Shown here: positions 16,047-25,966 of the stretch, one piece after another
Numbering within the stretch: the first letter of the stretch is position 1
How the letters are laid out: every line of letters begins with the position of its first letter
Source of the DNA: Bradyrhizobium commune
GTDB taxonomy: Bacteria > Pseudomonadota > Alphaproteobacteria > Rhizobiales > Xanthobacteraceae
Assembly (NCBI RefSeq): GCF_015624505.1
Contig: NZ_CP061379.1
Location: forward strand, 248,001-312,000
Direction: 5' to 3'
Length of the DNA: 64,000 nucleotides
Notes under the pieces: model-generated
Told to the model about the DNA's origin: nothing
The model's database searches: none
Seen by the model: only the letters and a program-made list of their open reading frames with translations
Translations under genes and position numbers: made by a program

Positions 16047-17798
16047 TTACTGCCCCGCTGCTTCCGCGCCGCGCGAGCGTGGATCAGGCGCGCCGAGCGG
16101 GCCGTTCGGCGTCACGAGAATCGAATTGGCGGAGGTCTGTCCCATCGGCTCGACGATGAGATGGTCCATCGCCTTCAGCCCGAACAGCACATCATCAGGA
16201 AAGCCGCGCTCGACACGCACCTCGTCCGGCAGCCATTGGTGATGCAGCCGCGGCGCGGCAACGGCGGCCGCAACATCCATCTTGTAGTCGAGCACGTTGA
16301 CGATGACCTGGAGCACGGTCGAGATGATGCGGCTGCCGCCGGGCGAACCCGTCACCAGCACCGGCTTGCCGTCCCTGAGCACGATGGTCGGCGACATCGA
16401 CGACAGCGGCCGCTTGCCGGGACCGGGCAAGTTTGCCTCGTAGCCGACGAGACCGTAGGCATTGGAGGCGCCGACCGCGGCGGTGAAATCGTCGAGCTCG
16501 TTGTTGAGCAGCACGCCGGTGCCCTCGGCGACCATGCCGACGCCGTAGCTGAAGTTCAGCGTATAGGTGTTGCTGACGGCGTTGCCGCTGCTGTCCACGA
16601 CGGAGTAATGCGTGGTGTTGCTGCCTTCGCGCGGCGAAGTCGCGGCGGCAACAAGATCTTTCGACGGCGTGGCGTGCTCCGTGGAGATGCCCGCCCGAAG
16701 CCTGCTCGCATAGTCCTTCGCCGTGAGCCTATCGATCGGTGCGTTGACGAAAGCGGGATCGCCGAGATAGCGCGCGCGGTCGGCATAGGCGCGTTTCATG
16801 GCTTCGATCAGTAGATGCAATGAGGCCGGCGAACCCTGCTTCAAATCGCCAAGTTGAAAACCTTCGAGGATATTGAGCGTTTCCACCAGCACCACGCCGC
16901 CCGAGGACGGCAGCGGCATTGAGACAATGTCGTAGCCGCGATAGGTGCCGTGCACCGGCGCGCGGATCACCGCCTGATAGGCTTTTAGATCGGCCGGCGT
17001 CATGATGCCGCCGGCGTCCGACACCGCCTTGGCGAGTTTCTCCGCGACCGGGCCCTCATAAAAGCCGCGCGGGCCTTGCGCGGCGATGCTCGCCAGCGTG
17101 TCGGCGAGATCGCTCTGCACCAGCCTGTCGCCTTCACCGAGCGGCGTGCCATCGGGCTTTGCGAAGATTTTGGCTGACGATGGCCAGCGTGCCAGCCGCG
17201 AAGACCAGCCGGGCAGGGTATCGGCGATATCGTCGCCGACGATAAATCCATCGCGGGCCAGCGTGATCGCGGGCTCGAGCAGTTGCGCCAGCGTGAAATG
17301 GCCCGAGCCGTATTTCTCCAGCGCGAGCGCAAGGCCTGCGACCGTGCCGGGCACGCCGATGCCGAGCGCGGAATCGCGCGACTTGGCGGCATCGGGCTTG
17401 CCGTCGGGCCCAAGGAAGATTTGCGGCGTGGTCGCAGCCGGCGCGGTCTCGCGATAGTCGATCGCGATGTCCTCGTTGCGCTCGGCTGAGTGGATCACCA
17501 TGAAGCCGCCGCCGCCGATATTGCCGGCACGCGGATAGGTCACTGCCATGGCATAGCCGGTCGCGACCGCGGCATCGACCGCATTGCCGCCGCGCCGCAG
17601 GATATCGGCGCCCACTCGCGCAGAAATCTTCTCCTGCGCCACCACCATGCCATGCTCGGCGGAAACGGCGTGGACCGTGTCGAGTGCGGGAGGGACATAT
17701 AGCCGTCGCGCATCCTGCGCGGTCGCGGATGTAAGACCAAACGCCAGGGTGGCGATGATCGCGAAAAAAATTCGCCGTGTCGAAAATGACGACATCAT
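16047..17798 (-). CDS. ggt: Gamma-glutamyltransferase
   Basis: This periplasmic enzyme hydrolyses glutathione and transfers gamma-glutamyl groups. The 583-residue precursor has a signal peptide ending near residue 28 (TSATAQD). It self-cleaves before Thr395 in NTTHYSVVD, which becomes the N-terminal nucleophile of the small subunit. GNIGGGGFM and SGGVVLVETLNILEG are further family motifs, and the oxyanion region MSPTIVLRDGKPVLVTGSPGG follows. An ATG at 17798 is preceded by GGAA. The first in-frame codon, TTG at 17801, is less likely. Confidence 0.94.
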   Translation of the reverse strand: MMSSFSTRRIFFAIIATLAFGLTSATAQDARRLYVPPALDTVHAVSAEHGMVVAQEKISARVGADILRRGGNAVDAAVATGYAMAVTYPRAGNIGGGGFMVIHSAERNEDIAIDYRETAPAATTPQIFLGPDGKPDAAKSRDSALGIGVPGTVAGLALALEKYGSGHFTLAQLLEPAITLARDGFIVGDDIADTLPGWSSRLARWPSSAKIFAKPDGTPLGEGDRLVQSDLADTLASIAAQGPRGFYEGPVAEKLAKAVSDAGGIMTPADLKAYQAVIRAPVHGTYRGYDIVSMPLPSSGGVVLVETLNILEGFQLGDLKQGSPASLHLLIEAMKRAYADRARYLGDPAFVNAPIDRLTAKDYASRLRAGISTEHATPSKDLVAAATSPREGSNTTHYSVVDSSGNAVSNTYTLNFSYGVGMVAEGTGVLLNNELDDFTAAVGASNAYGLVGYEANLPGPGKRPLSSMSPTIVLRDGKPVLVTGSPGGSRIISTVLQVIVNVLDYKMDVAAAVAAPRLHHQWLPDEVRVERGFPDDVLFGLKAMDHLIVEPMGQTSANSILVTPNGPLGAPDPRSRGAEAAGQ

Positions 17799-17898
17799 CA
17801 AATTTCCGTCGTGGCTTTAGGCCAGTTCACACGTGTCGCCGCAATGCTATACGGTTTGCGCTAAGACAGGCAAAACTGTTTGTGATGAGGACTGCGTG

Positions 17899-19284
17899 AT
17901 GACGACGATCGCCCCGGATGCGCGCATGGCCGGCGCGCAGCGGACCTATCCGCCGCGTGCCGCTGTCATCAGCTGGATATTCTTCGACTGGGCCGCGCAG
18001 CCCTATTTCACGCTGATCACGACCTTCGTGTTTGCGCCCTATTTCGCCACCAGCATTGCGCCGGACCCCGCCACCGGCCAATCGCTGTGGGGCTTTGCAA
18101 TGGCGGCAGCCGGCATGGCGATCGCATTGCTGTCGCCGGTGCTCGGCGCCATCGCCGATGCTTCGGGCCGCCGCAAGCCCTGGATCGCCGCCTTCGGCGC
18201 GTTGCTGGTGGTGGCCTCCTGCGCGCTGTGGATCGGCAAGCCCGGCGACCACGCCATCATTCCGCCGCTGCTCATGGCGGTCGCGCTCGCCAGCGTCGGC
18301 GCTGAATTCGCGACCGTCTTCAACAATGCGATGATGCCCACCCTGGTGCCGCCGGAGCGGATCGGCCGGCTCTCCGGCACCGGCTGGGCCACCGGTTACA
18401 TCGGCGGCATCGTCAGCCTGATCATCGTGCTCGGCTTCCTCGCCGCCAATCCCGAGACCGGCCGCACGCTGCTCGGCTTCACGCCGCTATTTGGGCTCGA
18501 TCCCGCAACTCACCAGGGCGACCGCGCCGCAGGACCCTTGACCGGGCTGTGGTTCATCATCTTTGTGACGCCGATGTTCCTGTTCACGCCGGACTATCCG
18601 GCAAAGCGCCCGGTGCGCGAGGCGCTGCATGAGGGGCTCGCCGATCTGAAGCAATCGCTGAAGGATCTGCCGCAGCAGAAATCGCTCGCGGCATTTCTGC
18701 TCGCCAACATGATCTACACCGACGGCTTGGTCTCGCTGTTCGCCTTCGGCGGCATCTATGCCGCCGGCACGTTCGGCTGGCACACGATCCAGATCGGCAC
18801 GTTCGGAATCATCCTCGCCATCGCTGGCACGTTCGGTGCCTGGCTCGGCGGCAAGCTCGACGATTTCATCGGGCCGCAGCGCGTCATCGCCGGCAGCATG
18901 CTGATCCTGCTGCTCTCGGTGGCGGCGATCCTTCTCGTCGACAAGGACAGCGTGCTGTTCGTCAAGGTCGCGCCGCCCGAGCCGGGCGGCGCGCTGTTCG
19001 CGAGCGCTGCGGAGCGTGCCTATATCGTGCTGGGCTGCCTGATCGGTGCGGCCGGTGGCCCGCTTCAGGCCGCCTCGCGGACGCTATTGATCCGTCTCGC
19101 GCCAAAGGATCGCATCGCGCAGTATTTTGGTCTGTTCGCGCTGACCGGAAAGGTGACGTCCTTCATCGGTCCGCTGCTGATCGGTGTGATCACGGCGGCA
19201 ACGGCAAGCCAGAAGGCCGGCATGGCCGTGCTGGTGGTGTTTTTCGTCACGGGGTTCGCGCTGCTGATGCGCGTGCGGGAGTAA
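17899..19284 (+). CDS. UMF1/Atg22-type MFS transporter
   Basis: The 461-residue membrane protein has twelve predicted helices and the UMF1 family opening RAAVISWIFFDWAAQPYFTLI. Relatives include the yeast vacuolar exporter Atg22 and the bacterial BtlA group; substrates in bacteria are largely unknown. Motif ADASGRRKPWIA near residue 95 is the cytoplasmic MFS loop. The ATG at 17899 has GAGGA seven bases upstream. It is divergent from ggt with about 100 bases between them. Confidence 0.88.
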   Translation: MTTIAPDARMAGAQRTYPPRAAVISWIFFDWAAQPYFTLITTFVFAPYFATSIAPDPATGQSLWGFAMAAAGMAIALLSPVLGAIADASGRRKPWIAAFGALLVVASCALWIGKPGDHAIIPPLLMAVALASVGAEFATVFNNAMMPTLVPPERIGRLSGTGWATGYIGGIVSLIIVLGFLAANPETGRTLLGFTPLFGLDPATHQGDRAAGPLTGLWFIIFVTPMFLFTPDYPAKRPVREALHEGLADLKQSLKDLPQQKSLAAFLLANMIYTDGLVSLFAFGGIYAAGTFGWHTIQIGTFGIILAIAGTFGAWLGGKLDDFIGPQRVIAGSMLILLLSVAAILLVDKDSVLFVKVAPPEPGGALFASAAERAYIVLGCLIGAAGGPLQAASRTLLIRLAPKDRIAQYFGLFALTGKVTSFIGPLLIGVITAATASQKAGMAVLVVFFVTGFALLMRVRE

Positions 19285-19287
19285 TTC

Positions 19288-19374
19288 GTAGCCCGGACGG
19301 AGCGAAGCGCAATCCGGGGCCACCGTTGCCAGGATGCGAGACCCGGATTTCGCTTCCGCTCCATCCGCGCTACG
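19288..19374. repeat. Palindromic intergenic repeat with GTAGCCCGGA ends
   Basis: The left arm is GTAGCCCGGACGGAGCGAAG and the right arm is near its complement, ending CCATCCGCGCTAC. It fills the gap between convergent UMF1 and purH genes and may serve as a bidirectional terminator. The type is scattered in Bradyrhizobium and related genomes. Confidence 0.75.
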
Positions 19375-19382
19375 CAGATCGC

Positions 19383-20975
19383 TTAGTGCCTGAAGTGCCG
19401 CGTCCCCGTGAACACCATGGCGATGCCGTGCTCGTCGGCGGCCTTGATCACCTCGTCGTCGCGCATCGAGCCGCCGGGCTGCACCACGGCGGTGGCGCCG
19501 GCTTCGATGCAGGCGAGCATGCCGTCGGCGAACGGGAAGAACGCATCCGACGCCACCACCGAGCCCTTGGTCAGCGGCTCGGCGAGCTTCAGCTCATTGG
19601 CCGCATCCTGCGCCTTGCGTGCCGCGATTCGCGCTGAATCCACCCGGCTCATCTGGCCCGCGCCGATGCCGACGGTGGCGAGATCCCTGGCGTAGATGAT
19701 GGTGTTCGACTTGACGTGCTTTGCCACCCGGAACGCGAACTTCAGGTCGCGCATCTCTGCGTCCGTCGGCGCGCGCTTGGTCACGACCTTGAACGTCATG
19801 TCGTCGACCACGGCGTTGTCGCGGCTCTGCACCAGAAGGCCGCCCGCCACCGTCTTTGCGGTGAGGCCCGGCGCGCGCGGGTCGGGCAGGCTGCCGGCGA
19901 GCAGCAGACGGAGATTCTTGCGCGCGCCGATGATGGCGATCGCCTCTTCGCTCGCATCCGGCGCGATGATCACCTCGGTGAAGATTTTTGTGATTTCGCG
20001 CGCGGTGTCGGCGTCGAGCGGTCGGTTCATCGCGATGATGCCGCCGAAGGCCGAGGTGGAATCGCAGGCGAGCGCCTTGCGATAGGCGTCGACGAGGTTC
20101 GAGCCCTCCGCGACGCCGCAGGGATTGGCGTGCTTGACGATGACGCAGGCCGCGGTGCGCTTGGCGTCGAACTCGCCGATGCATTCATAGGCCGCATCGG
20201 TATCGTTGATGTTGTTGTAGGAGAGCTCCTTGCCCTGGAGCTGCCGCGCCGTCGAAACGCCCGGCCGCTTGTCCGGGGTCGCATAGAACGCCGCGGTCTG
20301 GTGCGGGTTCTCGCCGTAGCGCAGCGACTGGATCAGCTTGCCGCCGAAGGCGCGGAAATCGGGCGCGTCGATCTCGAGCTGGCGGTTGAACCAGTTCGAG
20401 ATCGCAGCATCATAGGCCGCGGTGCGCGCATAGGCCTTGGCGGCGAGACGCCGGCGCAGTTTCAGCGTGGTCGCGCCCTTGTTGGCGGCGAGCTCGTCGA
20501 GTACGGCCTTGTAATCGTCGGCCTCGACCACGACGGCGACGTCGTCATTGTTCTTGGCGGCGGCGCGGATCATCGCGGGGCCACCGATGTCGATATTCTC
20601 GATGCAATCCTCGAAGCCCGCGCCTTTATCGACGGTCGCCTCGAACGGATAGAGATTGACGACAAGGAGATCGATCGGCGCGATGCCGTGCGACTTCATC
20701 GCCTCCGCGTGATCCTTGTTGTCGCGGATGGCGAGCAGGCCGCCATGCACTTTCGGATGCAGCGTCTTGACGCGGCCGTCCATCATCTCGGGGAAGCCGG
20801 TCAGCTCGGACACGTCCTTCACCTTGAGGCCGGCTGCGGCGATCGCTTTGGCAGTGCCACCGGTCGAGACCAGTTCGACATCATGGGCGGCGAGCGCCTT
20901 GGCGAACTCGATCAGGCCGGTTTTGTCGGAAACGGAAAGAAGGGCACGGGTGACGCGGCGGGGATGGTCAGTCAT
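19383..20975 (-). CDS. purH: Bifunctional AICAR formyltransferase/IMP cyclohydrolase
   Basis: PurH carries out the last two steps of IMP synthesis: formylation of AICAR, then ring closure. The 530-residue protein has an N-terminal MGS-like cyclohydrolase domain ([43 protein letters not shown]) and a C-terminal transformylase domain ([23 protein letters not shown]). The ATG at 20975 has GAGGA upstream; the in-frame TTG six bases earlier is less likely. It is the third gene of a same-strand run with rsmB and the heparinase-like gene. Confidence 0.96.
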   Translation of the reverse strand: MTDHPRRVTRALLSVSDKTGLIEFAKALAAHDVELVSTGGTAKAIAAAGLKVKDVSELTGFPEMMDGRVKTLHPKVHGGLLAIRDNKDHAEAMKSHGIAPIDLLVVNLYPFEATVDKGAGFEDCIENIDIGGPAMIRAAAKNNDDVAVVVEADDYKAVLDELAANKGATTLKLRRRLAAKAYARTAAYDAAISNWFNRQLEIDAPDFRAFGGKLIQSLRYGENPHQTAAFYATPDKRPGVSTARQLQGKELSYNNINDTDAAYECIGEFDAKRTAACVIVKHANPCGVAEGSNLVDAYRKALACDSTSAFGGIIAMNRPLDADTAREITKIFTEVIIAPDASEEAIAIIGARKNLRLLLAGSLPDPRAPGLTAKTVAGGLLVQSRDNAVVDDMTFKVVTKRAPTDAEMRDLKFAFRVAKHVKSNTIIYARDLATVGIGAGQMSRVDSARIAARKAQDAANELKLAEPLTKGSVVASDAFFPFADGMLACIEAGATAVVQPGGSMRDDEVIKAADEHGIAMVFTGTRHFRH

Positions 20976-21140
20976 GAGCAAGATCCTCTGTCTTAGGAGT
21001 GTCTATGCCCAGGCGCGCGGCTGATATGTGTCGCGCTTCCCGATGGTGCTCCATCCAAGGTCGCCAGTCGCGCGAACGAGCGCTCGATAGCAGCTTTTGG
21101 CGGCTTTCACAACGATCAGATAGGGCCGAATCGCGCGCGT

Positions 21141-22898
21141 CTACAGCGGAAGTTCCGGCTCGCGCCGCGCGTTACGCCGGGCATTGGTCACGGAGGGCGA
21201 GGCGCTGGAACGGACAAAACTCCAGCGGATCGAGGGCGCCTGGCGCGCATCCTGCCGGATCACGATCTGCGCGGTGCGGCGGGGGCCGTCATTGCCGGCG
21301 AGGAACACGCTGTCCTCGAGGTCGACCTTGTCGTCCAGGGCTTCGAAGGTCCAGACGTCGCGGTTGGGCAGCACCAGCATGACGCCGCGCGCATCCGACA
21401 GCCGGCTCGCCTTCACCGCCGGATGCAGATGGAAGCGCAGCGCGAAATCGGCATCGGCGCCCTTCAGGCGCGCGCCTTGCGGCGGCGACAGCGTATCCTC
21501 GCCGTCGATCCGCGCGCCGTCATTGGCGATCATCAGCACGCGGCGATGGATCACGCCGAACTTTGCGAGATAGCCGTCATGCGAGGCCGTGAGCAGCGTG
21601 CCGCCCTCGACGACCTCGCGATAACTCTCGACGTCGGCGGGGCCGTTGGTGATGGGCGCGCCGTGCAATAGCCGCTTCATCGCCGACATTTCGACGAACT
21701 GGCACGACGAGGTGTCGTGATAGGTCAGCGTCGAATGCGCCGCCGTGCCGCGCGCGAACGGCCGCCAATTGTCGCGGCCGGTGGTCGGCATGCCGCAATT
21801 GGTGACGATGCGGCTGATCCCTGAGGACAGTTCGAACGACAGGCATCCGGCATGGGCGTCATGGCTGACGCCGGCCGGCGGCGGCGGGCCGGTGTCGATG
21901 ATCAGCGTGGTCTGGCCGGCGTCGAGGCGCTGGAAACCGGTATGCGGCATGTTCGCCATCGGCGCGCCATGCGCGTCGTCATAGGCGAGCAGCGTCGCGA
22001 GCAGGTCCGAGGGCGTCGCGCTCATGCCGTTGAACAGCGCGAAATTGCCGTCGCCATGCCGGAAGAAGCGCAGCATCGGCATCATACGATCGATCGCGTT
22101 GAGCAGCGCCGGCGGCGGCGCGATGTTGCGTGCCGCAAAGGTCTGTCGCAGCGGCAGCAAGTCGATCAGGAGCTCGATCAGCGCGCCGGGATTGCGCGAG
22201 ATGTGCCCGCCGTCGGGCAGGATCTGCCGCTGCAATTCGTCGGAGAGTTTTTTCGACGCGCTGCGGATATGGCTCGCCTGGTTGGCGAGGCAGAGCGTCG
22301 TGTAGCACAGCGCGATCAGCACCTGGAGTTTTGGCACGCCGTCGGGAATGTCGACCATCGTGTAGCGCAGCAAGCGGATCTCGCGGCCGAGCGCGCGCAG
22401 ATAACGGCGGTAGAATTTGTTGTCGGTGTCGTTGAGCACCAGCGGCGCCTGCGACAGCAGCGAGATCACGCGCCGCGCCAGCACATCGGCGCGGCGGGCG
22501 ACCGGACGGCGCTTGTTGGCGGGATTGGAAATCCAGTCCTCGACCAGCGCACGCGCATTGGCCCGTGTCAGCGCGGTGTCGGCGGCGCGCAAGTGTCGCA
22601 GCCAGCCGAAGCCGAGCAGCGCGACCTCCCAATCCTCCGAGGGCGGATCGAGATCGAAGATCGAGCGGCCGTGGCAATTGACGATCTTGCCGGCGAAGAC
22701 GAAGCGCCCGGCATAGATCTCGGCGGCGCGCGTCGCATCCGCGGTGCGCAGGTCATGCGGGGCGATGATCAGACGGTCGGTCCGGCCGGGCCACACCCGC
22801 GACAACGCAACGGAACCGCCGCTCGCGCGCGCGAGCATGTTCCGCGCGAAGCGGTTCATCACCAGCGTCGAGATACGTCTGCGTTGAGCGACCGACAC
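21141..22898 (-). CDS. Heparinase II/III-family protein
   Basis: The 585-residue protein has an alpha/alpha toroid N-terminal part and a C-terminal beta-sandwich domain (heparinase II/III-like, PF07940). Toroid features are LPDGGHISRNPGALIELLID and NAIDRMMPMLRFFRHGDGNF; the sandwich includes HDAHAGCLSFELSSG. Members cleave uronic-acid polysaccharides, but the rhizobial version has no known substrate and no clear signal peptide. A GTG at 22898 with AAGGC upstream gives the natural N-terminus; an ATG at 22859 is possible. It lies between purH and rsmB on one strand, a neighbourhood common to Rhizobiales. Confidence 0.82.
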   Translation of the reverse strand: MSVAQRRRISTLVMNRFARNMLARASGGSVALSRVWPGRTDRLIIAPHDLRTADATRAAEIYAGRFVFAGKIVNCHGRSIFDLDPPSEDWEVALLGFGWLRHLRAADTALTRANARALVEDWISNPANKRRPVARRADVLARRVISLLSQAPLVLNDTDNKFYRRYLRALGREIRLLRYTMVDIPDGVPKLQVLIALCYTTLCLANQASHIRSASKKLSDELQRQILPDGGHISRNPGALIELLIDLLPLRQTFAARNIAPPPALLNAIDRMMPMLRFFRHGDGNFALFNGMSATPSDLLATLLAYDDAHGAPMANMPHTGFQRLDAGQTTLIIDTGPPPPAGVSHDAHAGCLSFELSSGISRIVTNCGMPTTGRDNWRPFARGTAAHSTLTYHDTSSCQFVEMSAMKRLLHGAPITNGPADVESYREVVEGGTLLTASHDGYLAKFGVIHRRVLMIANDGARIDGEDTLSPPQGARLKGADADFALRFHLHPAVKASRLSDARGVMLVLPNRDVWTFEALDDKVDLEDSVFLAGNDGPRRTAQIVIRQDARQAPSIRWSFVRSSASPSVTNARRNARREPELPL

Positions 22899-23016
22899 GC
22901 CTTGCCTTGAAGGGGGAGAGGATTCCGACGAATCCTTATTAATCCCAAAATCGGTCGGCTGACACCACCTTGAAAGGCCGCGAATCAGCGCCGTGGCAGC
23001 AAAAACCGGTGCAAAA

Positions 23017-24363
23017 TCAGGATTTAACGAGCCGGGCTGCGAAAAATCCGTCGAGCCCGCCGAGCTTCGGGTCGGCGTGCGGCAGGTGGCTCGGCAGGGT
23101 GCGGAGATCACCGTCGGCGGTGACGATCTCGCTGAGCCCAAAGACCTCAGTCGCTTCGATCGGCACGCGGCGAAGCGCAGGCTCCGCAGCCAGCAGCGTC
23201 GCGATTGCCTGCTCGCTCTCTTCGGGTTCCAGCGAACAGGTGCAGTAGACCAGCGTACCGCCGGGCTTGAGCAGCGAGACGGATTTCTTCAGCAGCCGCT
23301 GCTGGAGCGCGGTCAAGCCGGCGATGTCGGGTTCCTGCCGGAGCCAGGCCACGTCGGGATGGCGACGGATGGTGCCGGTCGACGTGCAGGGTGCGTCGAT
23401 CAAAATCCCGTCGAATCCGTTTGCCGGGCCCGCCCACTCCACAGCGTCAGCGACGACAGTCTCGGCCTGGAGCGACAACCGTGTGAGATTCTCGCGCAGG
23501 CGCGCCACCCGGGCGGGCGAGCGGTCGATTGCCGTGACATGCGCGCCGGCCTGCGCCAGTTGCGCGGTCTTGCCTCCGGGCGCCGCACAGAGATCGGCGA
23601 TGGATTTACCCTTGATGTCGCCGAACAGCCGGGCCGGCAGTGCTGCGGCAGCGTCCTGCACCCACCATTGTCCTTCGGTGAAGCCGGGCAGCATGGTCAC
23701 CGCGCCGTGCAGCAGCGTGCGTACCGATCCGGTCGGCAGCACCTCGCCGTGCAGCCGGCTTGCCCATTGCTCGGCGTCCTGCTTCACGGTCAGATCGAGC
23801 GAAGGTTCGTGGCCGAGTGCGAGCGCCATGTCCCTTGCGACTGTCTCGCCGTAATGGGCGCTCCAGCGCGCCAGCAGCCAGGGCGGCAGGTCCAGCGACT
23901 GCGTGGCGACCTCGTCGACCAGCGCCTTGCCCTCGCGCGCGCAACGGCGCAGCACGGCATTGACGAGGCCGGCATAGCGCGCCGCGCGCCGGTCGGATTG
24001 CACCAGGCGAACCGAGAGATCGACCGCGGCGTGATCGGGCACATCCATCCAGAGGATCTGGGCGGCGCCGATCAGGAGCGCGCTCTGCGCGCGCGGCGCA
24101 TCGGAGGGAATGCCCTTGTCGAGCAGCCGTGACAGCACATGGCCGAGCGTGCCGAGCCGGCGCAGGATGGTCGCGACCAGCCGCCGCATCAGCGCGCGGT
24201 CACGGTCGGCGAGCGTCTTCAGTCCGGGATGGGCGCCGGCGCCGTCGAGCTGGTCGTCGAGCGTGCGGCGCTTGTGCAGCACGCCGTCGACGATGTCGGC
24301 AGCGATCCGTCGCGCCGCGAGACCGGGAACTTCGGACGGAGGGGCGAAACGTTGAGATGGCAT
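23017..24363 (-). CDS. rsmB: 16S rRNA m5C methyltransferase, RsmB type
   Basis: RsmB methylates C967 of 16S rRNA. The 448-residue protein has a NusB-like N-terminal domain (residues about 5-140) and a Rossmann methyltransferase domain. The latter shows DLCAAPGGKTAQLA for S-adenosylmethionine binding, IDAPCTSTG and YCTCSLEPEESE, whose cysteines are the catalytic pair. The ATG at 24363 begins MPSQRFAPP; in-frame sequence upstream is not conserved in kind. The heparinase-like gene follows after about 118 bases on the same strand. Confidence 0.94.
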   Translation of the reverse strand: MPSQRFAPPSEVPGLAARRIAADIVDGVLHKRRTLDDQLDGAGAHPGLKTLADRDRALMRRLVATILRRLGTLGHVLSRLLDKGIPSDAPRAQSALLIGAAQILWMDVPDHAAVDLSVRLVQSDRRAARYAGLVNAVLRRCAREGKALVDEVATQSLDLPPWLLARWSAHYGETVARDMALALGHEPSLDLTVKQDAEQWASRLHGEVLPTGSVRTLLHGAVTMLPGFTEGQWWVQDAAAALPARLFGDIKGKSIADLCAAPGGKTAQLAQAGAHVTAIDRSPARVARLRENLTRLSLQAETVVADAVEWAGPANGFDGILIDAPCTSTGTIRRHPDVAWLRQEPDIAGLTALQQRLLKKSVSLLKPGGTLVYCTCSLEPEESEQAIATLLAAEPALRRVPIEATEVFGLSEIVTADGDLRTLPSHLPHADPKLGGLDGFFAARLVKS

Positions 24364-24551
24364 GCGGAAGCAAGGTTCTGTGCGAGCGGCAGTTCCGCCG
24401 CGATGGGCGCATGCCTTAAGACCTGAACATGTGGCACGCGAATATGCCAAATGTAAGAATGGCCTCTGGCGTTTTCAGCCCTTCGCCGCCATTTCAGCAA
24501 TGCGTTGTTGGACGTCGCGCCTGTGACGATCCTGCGCTAGGAAACCCGGCG

Positions 24552-24755
24552 ATGAGTGACCAGCCAACCCCTTCCGATCGCAAGCCGCTGCCTCCGGCCG
24601 CGCGGCGCGCGCTGGCCGAGGCCGAGGCGCGCCGTCAGGCCGCTCTGGCTCATGCCAGGGACGACAGCAGGGCGAAAGAATTGCAGGGGCCGAAAGGACC
24701 CGAGCCGACGCGCTACGGCGACTGGGAGCGCAAAGGCATCGCCTCGGACTTCTGA
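24552..24755 (+). CDS. Succinate dehydrogenase assembly factor 4 homologue (DUF1674)
   Basis: The 67-residue protein ends in GPEPTRYGDWERKGIASDF, the hallmark of DUF1674. Its mitochondrial relative SDHAF4 binds the flavinylated SdhA subunit and guards it until complex II assembles. The N-terminal half is charged and probably disordered. The ATG at 24552 is the best start; a longer in-frame reading would extend into unrelated upstream sequence. It is divergent from rsmB and leads into the nuclease gene on the same strand. Confidence 0.87.
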   Translation: MSDQPTPSDRKPLPPAARRALAEAEARRQAALAHARDDSRAKELQGPKGPEPTRYGDWERKGIASDF

Positions 24756-24804
24756 CGCTCTCGCTCTCTTGCCGGCCTGGCCGACTCAGCCATAGCTTGC
24801 GCGG

Positions 24805-25395
24805 ATGTCGCGCTTCGACCCCGGTCATCCCTATCGGCCTTCGTATGGCGGCTCGCCGTTCGGCCGCCGTTTCTCGGGGCTGTTGCCGTGGATGTTCGTG
24901 GTCGGCATAGCGGTGGCTGTCGTGCTCACCTTCCGGCACGGGACGAACTGGCCTCTGCCGTATCATGCCGATGGTCAATCGCGTGATGCCGAGATCATCC
25001 TTCAGCAGTCAGGCAATCCTGACACGCGCCAGCCGGTCGACGTGATCCGCACCATCGACGGCGACACCTTTCTCGCCCGCGTGCACCAGCCCGACGGCCG
25101 CGATCTTGTCGCGCGCGTTCGGCTGCGTGGCATCGATGCGCCCGAGATGAAAGCGTCGTGCCAGCAAGAACTGGACAAGGCCGAAGCGGCGACCGACGCG
25201 CTGCGCGGTTTGCTCGGCCAGGGTGGCGTCACGATCTACAATCTCGGGTCCGAAAAATACGGGCGCGTCCTCGCCGACGTCGCAACCAGGCGCACGCCCA
25301 ACGTCTCGGCCGCGCTGCTCGCGGGCGGTTACGCCCGCAGCTACAATGGCGGTCATCGCGATGGCTGGTGCGCTCGCGGCTGGCGTTTCTGGTAA
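24805..25395 (+). CDS. Membrane-anchored thermonuclease (SNase-like)
   Basis: The 196-residue protein has one hydrophobic segment (about residues 27-43, LPWMFVVGIAVAVVLTF) and then a staphylococcal-nuclease fold in the periplasm. Catalytic motifs are RTIDGDTFLARV and VRLRGIDAPEMK, with EKYGRVLADV later, matching the Arg-Glu-Arg active site. The enzyme should cut single- and double-stranded DNA or RNA in a calcium-dependent way. It starts 49 bases after the SDHAF4 gene. A terminator-type hairpin follows at 25401. Confidence 0.87.
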   Translation: MSRFDPGHPYRPSYGGSPFGRRFSGLLPWMFVVGIAVAVVLTFRHGTNWPLPYHADGQSRDAEIILQQSGNPDTRQPVDVIRTIDGDTFLARVHQPDGRDLVARVRLRGIDAPEMKASCQQELDKAEAATDALRGLLGQGGVTIYNLGSEKYGRVLADVATRRTPNVSAALLAGGYARSYNGGHRDGWCARGWRFW

Positions 25396-25424
25396 CGAAA
25401 AAGCCGCGTCACTCGACGCGGCTT
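25396..25424 (-). terminator. Intrinsic terminator of the L,D-transpeptidase gene
   Basis: AAGCCGCGTC and GACGCGGCTT form perfect 10-base arms around ACTC (25401-25424). On the minus strand the hairpin is followed by a run of T (complement of 25398-25402). It sits 26 bases past the minus-strand stop and also just after the plus-strand nuclease, so it may end both transcripts. Confidence 0.8.
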
Positions 25425-25450
25425 CCGCGGTCCTGATCTGGTCCTTGCGA

Positions 25451-25966
25451 TCAGCGCGTCACGACCACCGTCGTGCCGACGGAGACACGGCTGTAGAGAT
25501 CGGTGATGTCGTCGTTGAGCATGCGGATGCAGCCATAGGAGACGAACCCGCCGACCGAGCCCGGCACGTTGGTGCCGTGGATGGCATATTCGCCACCGGC
25601 CAGTGTCATCGCGGCGACGCCCATCGGGTTGCGCGGCGAGCCGCCGGGAATGACGTCGGGGATGCTCGGCTTGTCGCGCTTCACCTCGGCGGGCGGCGAC
25701 CAGGCCGGATTACGATACTTGCCGTCGATGCGGGTGGTTCCGGCCCACTGCTTGCCGGACTTGCCGACGCCGACCGGGTAACGCACCGCGTGGCCGTCAT
25801 CGAGAATGAGATAGAGCCGGCGCTCGTTGGTTTTGACCACGATGGTGCCGGGCGAAAAGTTGGCGACGTGCGTCCCCACCATTTCCGGCCGTGCCTCGGC
25901 CGCCGTCGAAATCAAGACCCCTGCCCCGAACGTGGCTGCCAGCGCCATCGCAATCTTCATCGACAT
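25451..25966 (-). CDS. L,D-transpeptidase (YkuD family)
   Basis: This exported enzyme makes 3-3 peptidoglycan cross-links or anchors proteins to the wall. The 171-residue precursor has a signal peptide ending near residue 23 (STAAEARP). The YkuD catalytic motif is HGTNVPGSVGGFVSYGCIRM, with the nucleophilic cysteine in SYGCIRM and the histidine of AIHGTN. The ATG at 25966 follows GGGGGAA; a longer in-frame form from 26041 lacks a signal peptide at its start. An intrinsic terminator lies downstream. Confidence 0.93.
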   Translation of the reverse strand: MSMKIAMALAATFGAGVLISTAAEARPEMVGTHVANFSPGTIVVKTNERRLYLILDDGHAVRYPVGVGKSGKQWAGTTRIDGKYRNPAWSPPAEVKRDKPSIPDVIPGGSPRNPMGVAAMTLAGGEYAIHGTNVPGSVGGFVSYGCIRMLNDDITDLYSRVSVGTTVVVTR

